A stretch of DNA of 32,650 nucleotides from JBHICC01 sp046759385 (GCA_046759385.1 JBHICC010000031.1:1-32650); one strand, 5' to 3'. Counted from the stretch's first letter, positions 9,187-18,482 are shown. Translations and numbers: made by a program. The notes: generated by a model from the sequence alone, not told the origin.

Positions 9187-10299
9187 ATGAAGGTAAAAGC
9201 AGCAGTGGCGTATGAGGCGGGCAAGCCGCTTAGTGTAGAGGAGGTAAACCTAGAGGGACCCAAGGCTGGCGAAATCTTGGTCGAGATCAAAGCCACTGGA
9301 ATCTGCCACACCGATCATTTCACCCTGTCTGGCGCCGATCCGGAAGGCCGTTTCCCTGCCATTCTTGGCCACGAGGGGGCCGGGGTTGTCGCGGAGATCG
9401 GCGAGGGTGTTAAGAGCGTCACACCCGGGGATCACGTGATCCCGCTATACATACCGGAATGTCGCGAATGTGAATACTGCCTGAGCGGCAAGAGCAATTT
9501 GTGCCAGGCCGTACGCGCTACACAAGGGCAGGGGCTGATGCCCGACGGAAGTAGCCGTTTCTCCGTTAACGGTGACACGTTGTATCACTACATGGGGACG
9601 TCGACGTTTGCCAACTACACCGTTCTACCGGAGATTGCCGTAGCCAAGATTCGCGAAGATGCGCCATTCGACAAGGTTTGCTACATCGGCTGTGGTGTGA
9701 CAACGGGCATCGGTGCTGTGATCAACACCGCTAAGGTCGGGCCCGGTGCGAACGTCGTTGTGTTCGGCTTAGGGGGCATCGGTTTGAACGTCATACAAGG
9801 TGCGCGCATGGTGGGGGCAGACATGATCGTGGGTGTGGACATCAACCCGAGCAAACGCGCGCTCGCCGAGAGATTCGGTATGACGCATTTTGTGAACCCC
9901 AGGGACGTTGAGAAGGATCTCGCTTCTTACTTGGTTGACCTCACCAAAGGCGGCGCTGACTACAGCTTTGAGTGCATCGGCAACGTGAAGACCATGCGTC
10001 AAGCGCTCGAATGCTGCCACAAGGGTTGGGGTGAGAGCGTGATCATCGGTGTCGCCGGCGCGGGCGAGGAGATCAGCACGCGCCCGTTTCAGTTGGTCAC
10101 AGGCAGGGTTTGGCGTGGTACTGCCTTCGGAGGCGCCAAGGGCCGCACCGATGTACCACGAATCGTCGACTGGTATATGGATGACAAGATCAACATTGAT
10201 GATCTCATCACTCATACCTTACCGCTCGACGACATCAATAAGGGCTTTGATCTGATGGAAGAGGGTAAATCTATTCGCAGCGTGGTGGTGTACTCGTAA
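9187..10299 (+). CDS. frmA: S-(hydroxymethyl)glutathione dehydrogenase (class III alcohol dehydrogenase)
   Basis: Oxidises the formaldehyde-glutathione adduct to S-formylglutathione with NAD+, and usually also reduces S-nitrosoglutathione. The 370 residues carry the catalytic zinc ligands Cys40 and His62-Glu63 (GHEGAG), with the third in YIGCGVTTG. The structural zinc cysteines are 92, 95, 98 and 106. The Rossmann motif is FGLGGIGLNV, and the ATQGQGLMPDG stretch is typical of class III enzymes. GGAGG precedes the ATG at seven bases. No frmB or FrmR-type regulator is adjacent, so the hydrolase completing the pathway must be elsewhere. Confidence 0.96.
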   Translation: MKVKAAVAYEAGKPLSVEEVNLEGPKAGEILVEIKATGICHTDHFTLSGADPEGRFPAILGHEGAGVVAEIGEGVKSVTPGDHVIPLYIPECRECEYCLSGKSNLCQAVRATQGQGLMPDGSSRFSVNGDTLYHYMGTSTFANYTVLPEIAVAKIREDAPFDKVCYIGCGVTTGIGAVINTAKVGPGANVVVFGLGGIGLNVIQGARMVGADMIVGVDINPSKRALAERFGMTHFVNPRDVEKDLASYLVDLTKGGADYSFECIGNVKTMRQALECCHKGWGESVIIGVAGAGEEISTRPFQLVTGRVWRGTAFGGAKGRTDVPRIVDWYMDDKINIDDLITHTLPLDDINKGFDLMEEGKSIRSVVVYS

Positions 10300-10365
10300 A
10301 CGCATGCTTAATCGGTCACCGGCGTAATACCCGACGACAACACACTAATTATAGATAGTGATCGT

Positions 10366-10650
10366 ATGCGCACACGGTCTCGAAACTTTGTTCCGGAGAA
10401 CTTTTCTTTTCACGACGATCCTATACTGATTCTCGATGAATTCTGGACATTAGAGGAGACGGTCTACTTTCGAGAAACAATGGATCGTGTGTGCTGGAAA
10501 GCGCTGACCGAACTACCCGACGCCTCAAGGACTTTCCGAAACTGTGGTAACTGGTTGCAGGTGGAGCTTGGCGGGCCGCAAAGGTCGGCGTTCTTAGCCA
10601 GTGTAACTCTCTATAAGGAACACAACCCGACTGAGCTGACGATGATTTAA
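10366..10650 (+). pseudogene. 94-aa probable N-terminal remnant of a 2OG-Fe(II) oxygenase-like protein
   Basis: The reading frame encodes 94 residues and stops 17 bp before the dioxygenase gene. The segment DDPILILDEFWTLEET resembles the opening strand and helix of 2OG-Fe(II) oxygenases (a 'valedictory' of the form ILDDFLSPEE), and FRNCGNW and VELGGPQ look like conserved protein rather than random sequence. No HxD...H iron-binding core follows in any frame before the next gene. It is therefore either a truncated gene or a small protein of unknown role. No clear ribosome-binding site is seen. Calling it a pseudogene is an inference. Confidence 0.45.
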
Positions 10651-10667
10651 TAAGGCAGGAGAGCCCA

Positions 10668-11336
10668 ATGAGACACGAATTCAACCACTCACGGCGGCGT
10701 ATGCTCGCCGGTTCTCTGGCGGTAGGGGTAGTTGCGATATCGTCGGTGGGCCGGTTGCAGGCGGCCGAGCTGCTGCGCACGCCGAGGCAGACACCCGGTC
10801 CATTTTACCCCGTGCGCCTGCCATTAGACTCTGACAATGATCTCGTAACCATGGACGGTCGTTCAGGGCTTGCGAAGGGCGAGATCGCTAACGTCGTTGG
10901 ACGCATCTTGGATGAGCGCGGACGCCCCGTGCCGCGAGCACGGGTAGAGATCTGGCAGTGTGATGCCAACGGCCGCTATCATCATCCTGGAGATCAGCGC
11001 AATGTTCCACTGGATCCCAATTTTCAAGGCTATGGCCGCTTTGAAACAGGCAATGATGGCGCTTACCGTTTTCGCACTATTAAGCCCGTTCCGTATCCGG
11101 GACGTGCCCCGCATATCCACTTTGCGATCAGCGGACCCGGCATCGAGCCGTTGATTACACAAATGTACGTCGCCGGTGCGCCCGAGAATAATCATGACTG
11201 GATTTTGAACGACATTCGCGACACGCGTGCTCGCGAGAGTCTAATCATCAGTTTCGGACAACATGCTGGTGTGCCGGGCGAGCTCACGGGCAAGTTTGAT
11301 ATCGTGCTTGTCGCCGATGGTCGTTTTAATTCCTAG
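10668..11336 (+). CDS. Tat-exported intradiol ring-cleavage dioxygenase
   Basis: A 222-residue member of the protocatechuate 3,4-dioxygenase/catechol 1,2-dioxygenase fold. The non-heme Fe(III) ligands are visible as Tyr104 (GRYHHP), Tyr143 and His149/His151 (PYPGRAPHIHF). The opening TPGPFYP and the strand GRPVPRARVEIWQCDANG are family hallmarks. Residues 8-32 form a twin-arginine signal (SRRRMLAG, a hydrophobic stretch, then LQAAE), so the folded iron enzyme is expected in the periplasm. AGGAGA precedes the ATG. No other aromatic-degradation gene is nearby, so its substrate is unknown; secreted members act on catechols from many sources. Confidence 0.9.
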   Translation: MRHEFNHSRRRMLAGSLAVGVVAISSVGRLQAAELLRTPRQTPGPFYPVRLPLDSDNDLVTMDGRSGLAKGEIANVVGRILDERGRPVPRARVEIWQCDANGRYHHPGDQRNVPLDPNFQGYGRFETGNDGAYRFRTIKPVPYPGRAPHIHFAISGPGIEPLITQMYVAGAPENNHDWILNDIRDTRARESLIISFGQHAGVPGELTGKFDIVLVADGRFNS

Positions 11337-11466
11337 TAGCGAGCCCCGGGTTGGGAACAATCAACAACGCTACCAGTCTTCGCGCGCTATCAGTTATCAA
11401 CCACTTATCTTAAGGTATCGTTTTCACGTCTTTTACGGCTGCTCTCCGCATAGCAGCTGATTACTC

Positions 11467-12786
11467 GTGGCAGTAGCAAACAAACATCACATCGTAATCG
11501 TCGGCGGTGGCGCCGGCGGTCTCGAGCTTGCAACGCAACTTGGCGACAAACTCCGCAAGAAGAACGCCGACATAATACTGGTCGACATAAGCCCAACTCA
11601 CGTCTGGAAACCATTACTGCATGATGTGGCTGCGGGAACCTTGGACCCTAATGTGGATGCGCTCGAGTACCTGGCGCAAGCGCGCTGGCATCACTTTCGC
11701 TTTCGCCTGGGGGCTATGGATGGGCTCGACAGACGAGCACGCGAAATCTTTGTGGCCCCAACCTACAACGAACAAGGGCTCGAGACAATTCCTCGCCGGA
11801 CACTTCAATACGATACCTTGGTACTGGCGGTGGGCAGTGTGAGCAATGATTTTGGTGTCAAAGGTGTCTGGGAGCATTGTTTGTTCTTAGACACCACCGA
11901 GCAGGCACAGGACTTTCAGAAGCAAATGCTGGACCGGCTCATACGCGCGCAAGGCATGGGGGGGCCTCAAGAGCCTGCACAGTTGCACGTGGCGATCGTT
12001 GGTGGTGGTGCCACAGGAAGCGAGCTGGCAGCGCAATTGCATCACGTGACGCACCAGCTATCGGCGTATGGGTTGGATCACATCGTACCCCAACAGGATA
12101 TCAAGATAAGCATTATTGAGGCGGCCGATAGAATCCTGCCGGCTCTCCCACCACGTCTCTCCGCAGCTGCCGAAAGTCAATTGGACCGCCTGGGCGTTGA
12201 AGTGCATAAGGGCGAGATGGTGGTTGAAATTACAAACGACGGCGTGCATACGGCTAGTGGCAGGTTCATTCCGGCTGGTATTATCGTGTGGGCCGCGGGT
12301 ATCAAGGCGCCAAATCTTCTCGCCGATCTGGATGGCCTGGAGACGAATCGACTGAATCAACTCGTGGTCAAGCCGACCCTGCAGACTATTCGTGACGACG
12401 CGATTTTTGCCTTTGGTGATTGTGCCGCTTGTCCCGTAGTGGAAGGCACACGCGGTACCGTGCCACCGCGCGCACAGGCTGCCCATCAGCAGGCCGCTAT
12501 GCTAGTACGGTCACTTTGCAATCGCCTGAAAGATAAGCCATTACCGAGGTATGTTTATCGTGACTATGGTTCCTTGGTTGCGCTCGGAAAGTACAGCACT
12601 GTGGGGACCTTGATGAACAGGCTCATGCGCGGAAGCGTGATGATCGAGGGCGTCGTTGCTCGGCTGGTATATCTTTCCTTATATAAGATGCACCAAGTGG
12701 CGCTGTTCGGCTGGTACCGCACGATCTTGTTGACTATGGCAAACGTGCTTCGCCGCCGCGTCTATCCGGAGATCAAACTGCATTAG
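11467..12786 (+). CDS. ndh: Type II NADH:quinone oxidoreductase (NDH-2)
   Basis: A 439-residue FAD enzyme that passes electrons from NADH to quinone without pumping protons. The N-terminal FAD motif is IVIVGGGAGGLELA, the NADH-binding motif is VAIVGGGATGSELA (~177-190), WAAGIKAPNLL follows, and the FAD-pyrophosphate motif is AFGDCA. The final ~45 residues, with LYKMHQVALFGW and a basic end, match the amphipathic membrane anchor of NDH-2. The start is GTG with no strong Shine-Dalgarno, so the start is approximate. Its stop overlaps that of the convergent MmgE/PrpD gene by four bases. Confidence 0.92.
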   Translation: MAVANKHHIVIVGGGAGGLELATQLGDKLRKKNADIILVDISPTHVWKPLLHDVAAGTLDPNVDALEYLAQARWHHFRFRLGAMDGLDRRAREIFVAPTYNEQGLETIPRRTLQYDTLVLAVGSVSNDFGVKGVWEHCLFLDTTEQAQDFQKQMLDRLIRAQGMGGPQEPAQLHVAIVGGGATGSELAAQLHHVTHQLSAYGLDHIVPQQDIKISIIEAADRILPALPPRLSAAAESQLDRLGVEVHKGEMVVEITNDGVHTASGRFIPAGIIVWAAGIKAPNLLADLDGLETNRLNQLVVKPTLQTIRDDAIFAFGDCAACPVVEGTRGTVPPRAQAAHQQAAMLVRSLCNRLKDKPLPRYVYRDYGSLVALGKYSTVGTLMNRLMRGSVMIEGVVARLVYLSLYKMHQVALFGWYRTILLTMANVLRRRVYPEIKLH

Positions 12787-14168
12787 GCTGCACGACAAAG
12801 CTGCATCAGTGGCGCGATTGCGCCCAGCTTTTCCAGCTGCCAGATCATAGTCTTTAACTCTTTGCTGCCAGCACTTGTCAGAACGGGCGCTGCGAGTGTA
12901 TCGAACTTCGCCTTGATCTCTTCATCGGTCAAGGGACTACGTGGATCACCCTTTGGGTACTGGAGTTGTCGACTCAGGATGCGGCCATCGGTGGTCTTTA
13001 TCGTGACCTCAGTTTGTTGCCGCTGTGGAAACTGGTTATCGTAGTCAGGATCCGCGATTACCTCGACTTTGTTGAGCTGCGCCCGGATCGTCGGATCCAT
13101 AATGCGTCCCGTTTCGAACTGAGCCGGCGTGACCTCCTGGTCGACCAGCGCCGCGGCGATCACATAGGGCAAACTGTGGTCGGCCGTCTCTTTTGTTCGA
13201 GGGTCATACTTGGCGCGGTCTGCTAGGATGTCGGCGGCCCACGTGAGAGTGCGCACGCGAACGTGTTCAATGCGGTCATGTATGAGGTCGTGATCACGCA
13301 TCAAGTCGAGCACGGCGGTAAGAGGCGCATGCGTGAGCGCCTCTGTTGGGAACGCCTTGAAGCTGATCTGTTCGATTCGCCACGACTTACCGAGATCCTC
13401 AACAAGCGCATCGAGTTTCCATTCAGGCCCAAAGCAGTGAACAAGACCCTCCTTTCCATCGATTACACCGCTGGGACCGGTGTATCCTCGCTCTGCGAGC
13501 AACGCTGCTAACACGCCGCTCTGTGTTGCCAGCGGGTCGGCCGTGTTTTTCATCATCGAAAGCTCCCCGGCCGTAACCGCTCCGGCGGCCACATGGCGTG
13601 ATGCGGAGATGCCAACCGCATGCTGGATTTGTTTCCACTGCAAACCAAGCATTTTTGCTGCGGCGATGGGTGCGGCGATCGAAGTGAAAGTAGCGTGGTG
13701 CCAGCCCCGATCACGGATTCCGGGAAACGCTGACTCACACAACCGCATTGCAAACTCGTAACCTAGGACGATGGCGACAATTAGATCTCTGCCATCCCGC
13801 TGCTGGCGCTCGCCACATGCGATCGCAGCAGGAATCAGGTCTGAAGGATGACAGGGATCCTGTTGCCAGTAGATGTCGTTGTAGTCCATGACTCGCACCA
13901 TCAGTGCATTGGCAAAAGCGGCACTCACGGGATCGACCTGTTTGCCTATGCCGATAACGGTCGCGGTACCCGGTCCCGCGATCTCATCGAGTACACTCAG
14001 CGCGATGCGAACATCCTCCTGCCCATAGCCGCCTAGCGCACAGCCGAAAGCGTCAAGCAAGCAACGCTTAGCCGTGTGCACCGCGTTATCATCGAGATCT
14101 TCGAAACGCAGCTCAGCGGCCCAGCGGGCGATCTGGGCAGTGATCGCATCTACCTTCGGCGTTGCCAT
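12783..14168 (-). CDS. MmgE/PrpD family protein
   Basis: A 461-residue member of the family that includes 2-methylcitrate dehydratase PrpD, cis-aconitate decarboxylase and iminodisuccinate epimerase. Typical sections are AKRCLLDAFGCALGGYG near the start, RVMDYNDIYWQQDPCHPSDLIPA (quoted in two parts: RVMDYNDIYW, then HPSDLIPA) in the centre, and GISASRHVAAG. No prpB, prpC or acnD is nearby, so a methylcitrate-cycle role is not supported and the substrate is unknown. It begins four bases after the stop of the HD-domain gene and is presumably translated from the same message. Confidence 0.85.
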   Translation of the reverse strand: MATPKVDAITAQIARWAAELRFEDLDDNAVHTAKRCLLDAFGCALGGYGQEDVRIALSVLDEIAGPGTATVIGIGKQVDPVSAAFANALMVRVMDYNDIYWQQDPCHPSDLIPAAIACGERQQRDGRDLIVAIVLGYEFAMRLCESAFPGIRDRGWHHATFTSIAAPIAAAKMLGLQWKQIQHAVGISASRHVAAGAVTAGELSMMKNTADPLATQSGVLAALLAERGYTGPSGVIDGKEGLVHCFGPEWKLDALVEDLGKSWRIEQISFKAFPTEALTHAPLTAVLDLMRDHDLIHDRIEHVRVRTLTWAADILADRAKYDPRTKETADHSLPYVIAAALVDQEVTPAQFETGRIMDPTIRAQLNKVEVIADPDYDNQFPQRQQTEVTIKTTDGRILSRQLQYPKGDPRSPLTDEEIKAKFDTLAAPVLTSAGSKELKTMIWQLEKLGAIAPLMQLCRAA

Positions 14169-14172
14169 AGTG

Positions 14173-14739
14173 TCAGCTCGCTTCGCGCCTAAATGGCTCG
14201 TAGCTCATGAAATCGGCATGGTGAACGATAAACGCTTCCGTGCTTCGCTGCACAAGGTCGCCTTCCTCCGAATGGGTGGCGATGATGTGACACACTTCAT
14301 CCGGCACGCCACATTGCATTGCCACAGCGACGCCCGTAAAAGGGTGTCTTAAATTTTTGCCCTGCGTACTTTGCCGGGTCTGTCCGTTGACGATTTCGTA
14401 CTCGAGCAGTTTGCCGACATCAGCGAGGATCGCGCCCGCGACGACCTTGTCCATATTGATCGATAGCACATCCCCAAGGAATGTTCTCATGGCTTCCGCC
14501 GATCGCCGGGCGATGTGAACGACACAGCGTTTGTGTGCCATGAAAGTGACAGGGCAATCGCGCACGCGTAAGGTAAACGGGATCGCGTTCAAGTCCTGCG
14601 GGCTCAATGGACTGCGCTCGAACGCTCTTATCCACGTCTGGGTCACACTCTCACGAAGCTCGGGATCTTCTATCCAGTTGATTTCGGGCCAGAGTTTTTC
14701 GACGGCATCGCGCATCGGTTTCTCCGAGTCATTCGTCAT
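14173..14739 (-). CDS. HD-domain protein with altered metal motif
   Basis: A 188-residue protein of the HD phosphohydrolase fold. Candidate metal ligands are His69/His75, then ILADVGKLLEYE (105-115), His132 in LRHPFTG, His156 and the HHAD motif (173-176). In active HD enzymes the central doublet is His-Asp; here it is Ala106-Asp107, so one expected ligand is missing and the chemistry may be changed or absent. It is the first gene of a two-gene unit with the MmgE/PrpD protein (4-base gap). The tight pairing suggests a shared, unassigned catabolic function. Confidence 0.72.
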   Translation of the reverse strand: MTNDSEKPMRDAVEKLWPEINWIEDPELRESVTQTWIRAFERSPLSPQDLNAIPFTLRVRDCPVTFMAHKRCVVHIARRSAEAMRTFLGDVLSINMDKVVAGAILADVGKLLEYEIVNGQTRQSTQGKNLRHPFTGVAVAMQCGVPDEVCHIIATHSEEGDLVQRSTEAFIVHHADFMSYEPFRREAS

Positions 14740-14923
14740 GGGCCACAGATAGCCAGGGGCGCAACTGGCAGTTTAGCGTGATGATAGACTCGCAAGCGAC
14801 GTCTAGGGGCTGAATACCGTTACAGGGACGCCGGTTGCCCTGTTCCTGTGCTGGCGGGTATGCTTACTCGCATTCGGCGCTGAACTAAGGCGCTGTTGGC
14901 TCCGCCAATTCGAGGACCGACCG

Positions 14924-16582
14924 ATGGAATTCAGTGGCGCGCTGGCCCAAAAGCTTGGCCTCAAGAACACGTCCTATAAGTACAACCTGCCCAAGGACGA
15001 GCTGTTTCATGAAGCTATCGCCAACGACCGTGGGCGCATTCGCCTGGACGGGCCCGAAACCGAGCAGAAGGCGTACGCCACCAAGCTCGGCGCGAACGGG
15101 CCGCTGGTTTTCTACACCGATCCGACCTGTACGGGCCGCCCCGTGAAAGATACTTTTGCTGTCGCTTGGCCTGAGGTAGAAAGCGCAATCTGGTGGAAAG
15201 ACAACCTTCAGAAGTATGACCCGGCAAAGTACGAGGGACTACTTAAGCGTGTTGTCGACTATCTCAACGAGCGCAATCCGACGCTCTACGTTCAAGACGT
15301 CTATGCCGGAGCGGACGCGACGTATTCGGTACCCTATCGTTTTGTCGGTGAGTATGCGACCCACGCGATGTTTGCCCAGAACATGTTCCCGAAGCAGGTC
15401 GATGGGGTCGAAGATACTGAGAAAAAACGCTGGACGATGCTTAACGTGCCTTCGTTTCGCTGCGAGCCCGAACGAGATGGCAGCCTGTCGGAGCGCGCCG
15501 TTATCATCGATTTTCGCAATCAAGTCTGTTTGGTGGCAGGACGCGCGGATTATTGCGGCGTCGTAAAGAAAACGATCTTCACGGTTATGAACTTCCTGAT
15601 GCCGAATCTAGGTTTCCTGTCTATGCACTGCTCAGGCAATGTCGGTGTCAGTGGCGATACCGCGATCATGTTTGGCCTGTCAGGGACTGGGAAGACGACG
15701 CTCTCCGCCGATCCGGATCGCAGACTGATCGGGGACGACGAACACGGATGGACCGGACTCGGTGTTTCTAACCTAGAAGACGGATGCTATGCGAAGCTGA
15801 TTGATCTTGACAAACAGGCCGAGCCCATCATCGCCGCGGCCCTGTCTATGCAGGGCACTATTATCGAGAACGTGCCGCCGTTTGCGGACAAGCCACTCGA
15901 AGAGACAGATCCGCAAGAGCTCGATCTGAACGATCGCTCGATCACGGAGAACACGCGATTTTCTTACCCACTTAACTGTAATCCGAACGTAGCGGATGGC
16001 GCCAAGGGCGGGCATCCGGAAACCATCGTGTTGCTGACGGCGGACGCTTTCGGGGTGCTTCCGCCCGTGTCGGTGCTCGAAGGCAAGGACGTTATGTACC
16101 ACTTCGTTCAGGGCTTTACCGCTAAGCTGGCTGGCACAGAGGTAGGCCTCAAAGAACCACAGGCGACGTTCAGCGCCTGCTTCGGCGGTCCGTTCATGTC
16201 GCACAAACCATCCGTCTATGCCAAGCTGCTGAGCGAAAATATGGACAAGCACAACGCCCGCTGTGTGTTGCTCAACACCGGCTGGCACGGCGGTCCAGCA
16301 GGACGAGCGCCGCGGATCTCCATTCAAGACACTCGCACCTTGTTGAACGCGGCGCTTAACGGCGACCTGCATACCGAGGGTATGGAGTATGAGATCCATC
16401 CGGTGTTCAACCTTCGCGTGCCCAAGCACTGCCCGGGTGTGGATTCGCATATTCTTAATCCGCGGGGCACATGGTCGGATAAGCAAGAGTACGATTCAGC
16501 CGCCGAGCGGCTGCGCGGGATGTTCCGCAACAACTTCGACAAGAACCGCTTCTCGAGCTTTGGCATCGAGGCGGTGATGTAA
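14924..16582 (+). CDS. pckA: Phosphoenolpyruvate carboxykinase (ATP)
   Basis: Converts oxaloacetate and ATP to PEP and CO2, the first committed step of gluconeogenesis. The kinase-1a P-loop is GLSGTGKTT (251-259, Lys257), the kinase-2 segment is LIGDDEHGW, and the metal/substrate region is MHCSGNVG. The substrate-binding section reads GRPVKDTF rather than the common GRSPKDKF, which marks a divergent branch. Length (552 aa) is slightly above the usual ~530. GAGGA lies nine bases before the ATG. With ppdK in the same window, the PEP/pyruvate/oxaloacetate node is well served. Confidence 0.96.
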   Translation: MEFSGALAQKLGLKNTSYKYNLPKDELFHEAIANDRGRIRLDGPETEQKAYATKLGANGPLVFYTDPTCTGRPVKDTFAVAWPEVESAIWWKDNLQKYDPAKYEGLLKRVVDYLNERNPTLYVQDVYAGADATYSVPYRFVGEYATHAMFAQNMFPKQVDGVEDTEKKRWTMLNVPSFRCEPERDGSLSERAVIIDFRNQVCLVAGRADYCGVVKKTIFTVMNFLMPNLGFLSMHCSGNVGVSGDTAIMFGLSGTGKTTLSADPDRRLIGDDEHGWTGLGVSNLEDGCYAKLIDLDKQAEPIIAAALSMQGTIIENVPPFADKPLEETDPQELDLNDRSITENTRFSYPLNCNPNVADGAKGGHPETIVLLTADAFGVLPPVSVLEGKDVMYHFVQGFTAKLAGTEVGLKEPQATFSACFGGPFMSHKPSVYAKLLSENMDKHNARCVLLNTGWHGGPAGRAPRISIQDTRTLLNAALNGDLHTEGMEYEIHPVFNLRVPKHCPGVDSHILNPRGTWSDKQEYDSAAERLRGMFRNNFDKNRFSSFGIEAVM

Positions 16583-16662
16583 TGAGTCAACCTCGTACCT
16601 ATTTATCGCTACACTGCGGAAGAAGCACGCTGCGATCCATTGTTTGTTTGAGAGTCGCTTCA

Positions 16663-16678
16663 GGATCTAGAAAGATCC
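16663..16678 (+). other. Short hairpin after pckA
   Basis: GGATCT and AGATCC form a 6-bp stem around an AGAA loop. No T-run follows, and the next reading frame opens five bases later. It could be a processed 3' end or a leader element of the next gene. Confidence 0.3.
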
Positions 16679-16682
16679 GTCG

Positions 16683-17075
16683 GTGGTTCTGATCGTGGCC
16701 TTCGCCGATACCGAGAAGTCCCTCCCGGCTGACGTGCGTGATGTCCTGGACGCAGCCGCCTTGCTCGAGGTGACGGAGTTTCGGCTCTTTAAAATTGCTT
16801 ACCAATTCTGGCACGGACGCGACGCCAGCGATCATTCGATCGAGCAATTCTTCGTTCCGTATATGTTCCGCTCGGTCGTGCCGTTATGGGTGCGTCAATT
16901 GTGTCGCCAGATCTTGCAAGCAAATGCTGAGGGCAGACTCAATCCCGCGTCGTATGGGGTCAAACGTCGGCAGCAACGCCTGCCCGCAACGATACTTGCG
17001 ATCAAGGTTATCGCTGTCGTGGGCGCGGTTCTGTTGATGTTGTTGTTAGCTGGCAGCCTTTACGTCGGCTACTAG
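16683..17075 (+). CDS. Uncharacterised small membrane protein with one C-terminal helix
   Basis: About 130 residues: a soluble, mostly helical N-terminal part including DVLDAAALLEVTEF and FFVPYMFRSVVPLWVRQ, then one strong transmembrane segment (~103-128) at the C-terminus. This suggests a tail-anchored inner-membrane protein with a cytoplasmic domain. No catalytic motif is visible. Both GTG 16683 and GTG 16695 are possible starts; neither has a strong ribosome-binding site. It lies 100 bp after pckA on the same strand, but a functional tie to PEP carboxykinase is only positional. Confidence 0.7.
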   Translation: MVLIVAFADTEKSLPADVRDVLDAAALLEVTEFRLFKIAYQFWHGRDASDHSIEQFFVPYMFRSVVPLWVRQLCRQILQANAEGRLNPASYGVKRRQQRLPATILAIKVIAVVGAVLLMLLLAGSLYVGY

Positions 17076-17196
17076 TCCACGTACGAAAGCCGGATTTCTC
17101 AATCCGGTCCATTTTCCGCACCTGTTGGCTCTGTTGTCCATGTAATAATGACCGCGGACGGGATCGCGCACCCGCCGTGTCCCGACGCGCTAGCGA

Positions 17197-18432
17197 ATGA
17201 CTACGAACGCACAACGACGCTCGCACGCCTATCTAGTCCGAGTCTTTATTCCGTTCGCGCTAGGTTACTTCCTTTCCTATCTCTTCCGGGTGGTGAACGC
17301 CGTCATCGCGCCGGATCTGGTGGCAGACGTTGACCTTAACGCTGCGGAGCTGGGTCTATTAACCAGCGCCTATTTCCTAACCTTTGCGGTTTTTCAACTG
17401 CCGCTAGGGATATTGCTCGACCGTTTTGGCCCGCGCAAGACGGAGGCGGCCTTACTGCTATTCGCTGCCCTGGGAGCGTTCGTGTTTGCGACATCGTCGA
17501 CTGCGGCTGGTCTTACAATCGGCCGCGCGCTCATCGGAATGGGAGTCTCAGCCTGTTTGATGGGTGCCTTCAAGGCGTTCGTGCTTTGGTTTCCCCGCGA
17601 GCGGCTGCCGCTGATCAACGGATTACAGATGGCTGCCGGTGGCCTCGGGGCCCTGACTGGAACCGCACCGGTCGAGGCGGCGCTTGAGGTTACCGACTGG
17701 CGCGGTGTCTTCGAAGGTTTAGCAATCGCAACGCTCGCCGCCGCCGCAGTGATTTACCTAGTGGTACCGGAGCGCAAGACCGAGACCCCGACAAGCTCCT
17801 TTCGAGGACAACTGCGCGGCGTCGTGGAGGTATTTACCAGCCCGACCTTTTGGTGCATCACGCCATGGACAGTGGTTTGTCAGGCGACTTTTCTAGCGAT
17901 ACAAAGTCTTTGGGCAGGACCGTGGATGCGTGATGTCGCGGGTCTCGATCGTAGCGCCATCGCTTCCCGGCTAGCGCTGATCGCGATAGCGATGATTGGC
18001 GGCTATGTTTCGCTCGGAGCACTGGCGGCTCAGTTGAGCAACTACGGTGTACGACCTATGACCGTGGCAGTCGCTGGCATGACGCTATTCATCGTTGTAC
18101 AGGTGGGGATTGTGCTCGAGTGGACCGGTGCAGCGATTCCGTTGTGGTTAGCATTCGGGTTTCTGGGCACGACCGGAATTATTCCCTATGCCGCCCTATC
18201 CCAGAGCTTTCCCGCACATTTGGCCGGGCGCGTGATCACCGGAGTGAATCTGCTCGTGTTTCTCGCCGCGTTTGCCTCGCAGTGGGTCATCGGGATCATC
18301 ATCAATCTCTGGCCCACAACGCCTCAGGGCGGCTACGCCCCGGCGGGCTACCAGGCAGCGTTTCTCCTAATGCTGGGCTTGCAAACTGTGGGACTGATCT
18401 GGTACTTCATCTCGAGATCGAAGGCACGTTAA
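17197..18432 (+). CDS. Major facilitator superfamily transporter
   Basis: A 411-residue protein with about twelve hydrophobic segments in two halves, typical of MFS secondary transporters of the inner membrane. The loop after helix 2 carries the MFS motif-A form GILLDRFGPRKT. The SYLFRVVNAVIAPDL opening resembles organic-anion/metabolite transporters, but the substrate cannot be read from sequence. No good Shine-Dalgarno is seen before the ATG. The TPR-methyltransferase gene starts 50 bp downstream on the same strand, so read-through into the TPR cluster is possible. Confidence 0.92.
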   Translation: MTTNAQRRSHAYLVRVFIPFALGYFLSYLFRVVNAVIAPDLVADVDLNAAELGLLTSAYFLTFAVFQLPLGILLDRFGPRKTEAALLLFAALGAFVFATSSTAAGLTIGRALIGMGVSACLMGAFKAFVLWFPRERLPLINGLQMAAGGLGALTGTAPVEAALEVTDWRGVFEGLAIATLAAAAVIYLVVPERKTETPTSSFRGQLRGVVEVFTSPTFWCITPWTVVCQATFLAIQSLWAGPWMRDVAGLDRSAIASRLALIAIAMIGGYVSLGALAAQLSNYGVRPMTVAVAGMTLFIVVQVGIVLEWTGAAIPLWLAFGFLGTTGIIPYAALSQSFPAHLAGRVITGVNLLVFLAAFASQWVIGIIINLWPTTPQGGYAPAGYQAAFLLMLGLQTVGLIWYFISRSKAR

Positions 18433-18482
18433 AGCCAGCCGCGGCCTCGGGTACGCGCCATGAGTTAGGGCTAAGAGACATC

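Noticed and set aside
12783..14168. Assignment as prpD, 2-methylcitrate dehydratase
   Set aside because: The MmgE/PrpD family has several activities and no prpB, prpC or acnD is adjacent, so only the family name is supported.
15773..16486. 237-aa open frame antisense to pckA
   Set aside because: Mirror frame of a strongly conserved gene; no domain pattern or ribosome-binding site.
18120..18482. 121-residue N-terminal extension of the TPR-methyltransferase
   Set aside because: It overlaps the 3' part of the MFS gene in another frame and does not resemble TPR sequence; ATG 18483 begins right at the first TPR helix region.
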